Shown here: piece by piece, positions 61,169 through 64,000 of the stretch | How the letters are laid out: every line of letters starts with the position of its first letter | How positions within the stretch are numbered: the stretch's first letter is position 1 | NCBI GenBank assembly: GCA_016291905.1 | Contig: JAEEZS010000009.1 | Location: forward strand, 62,001 to 126,000 | From: Bacteroidaceae bacterium | GTDB taxonomy: Bacteria > Bacteroidota > Bacteroidia > Bacteroidales > Bacteroidaceae | Direction of reading: 5' to 3' | DNA length: 64,000 nt | Notes under the pieces: generated by a model | The model's database searches: none | The model's input: the letters and a program-made list of their open reading frames with translations, nothing else | Told to the model about the DNA's origin: nothing | Translations under genes and position numbers: made by a program

Positions 61169-61189
61169 CGGTGTCGTTTTTAGAAAAAA

Positions 61190-62785
61190 ATGAAACACAC
61201 GACGATTCTTCTTTTGCTGCTGGGCTATGTGGCGGTCCTCACCACGGGCATTCATGCCCAGGAAGGTCTGCCGACACTCGTCATCACTACTTCAGGTCCC
61301 CTTAACGCCCAGGAGAAGGTGGACGCTCACCTCACGACGAAAGGCTACGATGGCCCCATCGGCATCAAGCTACGAGGCAACAGTTCGCTGGCCTTCAACC
61401 AGAAGAAATACACGTTCGAGACGCGCGACGGCAACGGCAAATCGCATTCCGTCAGCCTGCTGGGCATGCCTGCCCATAGCGACTGGGTGCTCCTCGCCCC
61501 TTATAACGATGTCTCCATGCTACGCGATCCCCTAGCGTTCAAGCTGTGGCGCGACATGGGACATTGGGGACCACGCACGGTAATGTGCGAACTGACCATG
61601 GACGGTGATTACCAAGGTATATACATTCTCTGCGAAGCCATCAAACGGGGCAAGAACCGCGTAGACATCAGCGAAATGAAAGCCAGCGACACCAATGGAC
61701 GGGCGCTGACGGGAGGCTATCTTCTGCGTATCGACACCTTCAACGACGACGACGCCACCTTCACCTCCAAGGTCCCTGGCATCGGAGAGGGCAGCATGTC
61801 CAGCGAGGTCATTTGGTCGTGCATCTACCCGAAGAAGAAAAAACTGCAGCCCGAACAGCTCGACTACATCCAGCGCTATGTGGACACCGTAGAACAGGTG
61901 ATACAATCCGACTCGTTTGCCGACCCCACGAAGGGCTATGCCTGCTATATCGATGTGCCCTCGTTTGTAGATTATTTCATCCACACCGAACTCAGCCTCA
62001 ATGCCGACGGCTATAAGCGTAGCGCCTACTTTTACAAGGAACGGCAAAAGAAGAACGGCAGCGGCGGCAAGCTCGTCGCCGGCCCTGTATGGGACTACAA
62101 CCTCGCCTACGGAAACTGCAACTTCGCCAATGCCAACAACCCCGAGGCCTGGTGCTACGAAGGGGCGAGCAACAACCCCACGCCTGCTATGTGGCAACGG
62201 CTGCTCCAGGACATTACGTTCCGCCGTGCTGTGAAGACACGCTATCAAGAACTTCGTCAGACGGTGCTCAGCGACCAGGCCATCAACGACTTCATCGACC
62301 GCCAGGTGCAATTGCTTGCCCAGGCCACGGACCGCCACTTCAAAACATATCCCGAACTATTGGTGAGCGAAGAACGCAAGCAACAGCTCGACCAGCAAAA
62401 TCAAGCGAACCCTTTCGGTGCCTTCCCTCCTTTCGGCGCCTTTCCGATGGGCGCCTTCCCTCCCCAAGGCAACTTTCCACCGACAGACAGCATCATCCCT
62501 CCCTTCGGCGTCTTTCCGATGGGTGAGTTTCCGATGGGCGCCTTCCCTCCCCAGGGCGCAGGCTTTCCTCCGATGGGCAATATCACCTTTGACGCCACAG
62601 GAATGTTTGCCGCCTACCGTGTCAGCTCGTATGACGAAGAGATTGCCACCCTTAAGCAATGGCTGGCGAACCGTCTTGCCTTCCTCGACCGCAACATCGC
62701 ACGTTTCGATACCGACTGGCAGCCCCGCATCCAGCCCCTCGTCGAGAAAAAACTCCCATTCCCTTTCGTTCAGGTTAAAAACTAA
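61190..62785 (+). CDS. Secreted CotH-kinase family protein with a Phe/Pro/Gly/Met repeat
   Basis: The 531-residue protein has a signal peptide (LTTGIHAQ) and a CotH domain: KLRGNSSLAFNQKKYTFETRD, LLAPYNDVSMLRDPLAFKLWRDMG, GGYLLRID, and GPVWDYNLAYGN. Between about residues 406 and 463 lies a low-complexity repeat of the FPMGAFPPQG type, interrupting two helices near the C-terminus. Unlike the gene at 55067 it has no discoidin domain and no clear type IX sorting end. Role unknown; family activity is protein phosphorylation. Confidence 0.85.
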   Translation: MKHTTILLLLLGYVAVLTTGIHAQEGLPTLVITTSGPLNAQEKVDAHLTTKGYDGPIGIKLRGNSSLAFNQKKYTFETRDGNGKSHSVSLLGMPAHSDWVLLAPYNDVSMLRDPLAFKLWRDMGHWGPRTVMCELTMDGDYQGIYILCEAIKRGKNRVDISEMKASDTNGRALTGGYLLRIDTFNDDDATFTSKVPGIGEGSMSSEVIWSCIYPKKKKLQPEQLDYIQRYVDTVEQVIQSDSFADPTKGYACYIDVPSFVDYFIHTELSLNADGYKRSAYFYKERQKKNGSGGKLVAGPVWDYNLAYGNCNFANANNPEAWCYEGASNNPTPAMWQRLLQDITFRRAVKTRYQELRQTVLSDQAINDFIDRQVQLLAQATDRHFKTYPELLVSEERKQQLDQQNQANPFGAFPPFGAFPMGAFPPQGNFPPTDSIIPPFGVFPMGEFPMGAFPPQGAGFPPMGNITFDATGMFAAYRVSSYDEEIATLKQWLANRLAFLDRNIARFDTDWQPRIQPLVEKKLPFPFVQVKN

Positions 62786-62800
62786 TTGCCCGTTCCTTAT

Positions 62801-62835
62801 AACAAACGCCACGCTGCTCGGCGTAGCGTTTGTTT
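62801..62835. terminator. Bidirectional hairpin terminator between CotH and dnaB
   Basis: AACAAACGC pairs with GCGTTTGTT, with an inner ACGC/GCGT pair, between converging genes. The T run is modest. Confidence 0.7.
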
Positions 62836-62877
62836 AGGGAACGCGTTATTCAACTCGTCACCCGCAAGCATAAGGGA

Positions 62878-64000
62878 TCAGAAGCGCGGGCTCCCTCCCG
62901 AGGGGGCGCGGAAGGGGTCGTCTTGATCAGGCAGAGGGGGAATGTCGGGCATGGGTGCAGCAGGCGGCATCCCTTCGGGCGAGGTGTTGCCGCGCAGCTT
63001 CTTGTTGCGCTTGCTGCCATAAACGGCCTCCTGGTCGCGGATGCTGTTCTCGTTGGGGTTGCGGAAGCGGGCAAGCTCGGACTGGAAGCGAAGCCAGACG
63101 TCGCCCACGGCGCCGTTTCGGTGTTTGGCCACAATGATGTCGGCCATACCATGAAGGTCGTGTCCCTTCTCGTCCTCGTAGATGTGGTAGTACTCGGGGC
63201 GGTGGATGAAGCAGACGATGTCGGCATCCTGCTCGATGGCGCCCGACTCGCGCAGGTCGCTCAGCTGGGGGCGCTTGCCCTCGTTGCCCTCGCGGTTCTC
63301 CACGCCGCGGTTGAGCTGCGAGAGGGCGATGATGGGGATATTGAGCTCCTTCGCCAATCCCTTCAGCGAACGGCTGATGGTGCTGACCTCCTCCTGACGG
63401 CTTCCGTAGGAGGTGCCGCCGTTCATCAGCTGCAAGTAGTCGATAATTATCATTTGGATGCCGTGCTCGCGTACAAGGCGGCGAGCCTTGGTGCGAAGCT
63501 CGAAGATGGAGAGCGAGGGGGTGTCGTCGACGTAGAGGGGCGCTTCGGAGAGCTCTTTGATGTGGTAGTCCAGCATGGCCCACTCCTCCTTCACCAGCTG
63601 GCCGCTCTTGATTTTGTCGCCGCTGATTTCACACACGTTGGAGATGAGACGGTTGACGAGCTGGACGTTGCTCATCTCAAGCGAGAATAGGGCGATGGGG
63701 GTCTTGTTGTTGACGGCGATGTTCTTCGCCATTGAGAGCACGAAAGCTGTCTTACCCATAGCGGGGCGGGCGGCAATGATGATGAGGTCGGACTTCTGCC
63801 AGCCGCTGGTGATTTTGTCGAGGTCGTAATAGCCGGAAGGAAGGCCCGTGAGACCCGTCTGGTTTGCTGCAGCTTTCTTGAGCAGTTCCACGGCCTGCTC
63901 CACGATGGGGCTTATCTGCACGTAGTCCTTGCGGAGGTTCTGCTGCGAGATTTTGAACAGCTCAGCCTCGGCGCTCTGCATCAGCTCGTCGACGTCGCGC
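62878..64000 (-). CDS. dnaB: Replicative DNA helicase DnaB, C-terminal part (truncated by window edge)
   Basis: The frame stays open to the last base of the window, so the N-terminal domain lies outside. The visible part of about 374 residues has the RecA-like helicase core: GLPSGYYDLDKITSGW, Walker A AARPAMGKTAFVL, SLEMSNVQLVNRLIS, Walker B IIIDYLQLM and SQLNRGVENR, with the arginine finger region after it. It unwinds DNA at the fork. The tail is rich in proline (PPAAPMPDIPPLPDQDDPFRAPSGG) and may interact with other replication proteins. Confidence 0.95.
   Translation of the reverse strand, partial: RDVDELMQSAEAELFKISQQNLRKDYVQISPIVEQAVELLKKAAANQTGLTGLPSGYYDLDKITSGWQKSDLIIIAARPAMGKTAFVLSMAKNIAVNNKTPIALFSLEMSNVQLVNRLISNVCEISGDKIKSGQLVKEEWAMLDYHIKELSEAPLYVDDTPSLSIFELRTKARRLVREHGIQMIIIDYLQLMNGGTSYGSRQEEVSTISRSLKGLAKELNIPIIALSQLNRGVENREGNEGKRPQLSDLRESGAIEQDADIVCFIHRPEYYHIYEDEKGHDLHGMADIIVAKHRNGAVGDVWLRFQSELARFRNPNENSIRDQEAVYGSKRNKKLRGNTSPEGMPPAAPMPDIPPLPDQDDPFRAPSGGSPRF

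Overview
The window is a contiguous piece of a Bacteroidota chromosome, most likely order Bacteroidales and perhaps a Prevotellaceae relative. The evidence is the recurring TAnnTTTG-type promoter box ahead of genes and tRNAs, the near absence of Shine-Dalgarno sites, a short primary sigma factor without region 1.1, the families DUF4298, DUF4295, DUF4369 and DUF4954, an RprX/RprY-like two-component pair, secreted proteins with type IX-like C-termini, and many SusD-free surface enzymes. There is no rRNA, phage, plasmid, transposase or CRISPR array, so this is mostly core genome.

Layout. 0.1-3.7 kb: lepA and a phosphoglucomutase/phosphomannomutase, followed by tRNA-Thr. 4.3-7.8 kb: NudC and a secreted GH78 alpha-L-rhamnosidase. 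7.9-10.5 kb: a surface nucleotidase, an FMN-binding lipoprotein and a thioesterase. 10.5-18.1 kb (minus strand): nitroreductase, a TerB/DnaJ protein, a tandem SGNH esterase, the primary sigma factor, HtrA, a DUF721 protein and RecF. 18.2-22.3 kb: a TPR membrane protein, an Omp28-like secreted protein and a beta-barrel protein. 22.4-30.4 kb: a long plus-strand run of potABCD (polyamine uptake), a polyprenol-phosphate mannosyltransferase, dihydroorotase, a free-standing methionine synthase activation domain and an acyltransferase. 30.5-35.1 kb (minus): a DUF4369 lipoprotein, a DivIC/FtsB-like protein, a SIS-domain sugar isomerase and a DUF4954 beta-helix protein. 35.5-41 kb: tsaD, a CinA C-terminal protein, an SPFH protein, a nitroreductase lipoprotein and the two-component pair. 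41-44.7 kb: two tRNAs, DUF4298-mnmA, the rpmB-rpmG-DUF4295 ribosomal operon and a MerR regulator. 45.7-54.2 kb: a DEAD-box-type helicase, a receiver/ATP-grasp fusion protein, gdhA, a second nucleotidase and a Gfo/Idh oxidoreductase. 54.3-64 kb: a beta-barrel protein, two CotH-kinase proteins, a C_GCAxxG_C_C protein, YebC, PheT and the C-terminal part of DnaB.

The most unusual content is non-coding. (1) A 655-bp element (44835-45489) lies between two converging genes: perfect 60-bp inverted repeats enclose two roughly 239-bp tandem copies rich in GGTATCA words. (2) At least four intergenic arrays have a strict 21- or 22-bp period but unrelated sequences (4176, 11050, 19093, 35295), three of them built from palindromes. 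(3) Heptanucleotide tandem repeats of several sequence families lie between genes and also inside nudC, at the 3' end of potA and inside the helicase gene, where nine heptads encode a seven-residue protein repeat. No named repeat class that I can recall covers all three.

Promoter, terminator and start calls come from reading motifs by eye. Domain positions are approximate. No database search was possible.
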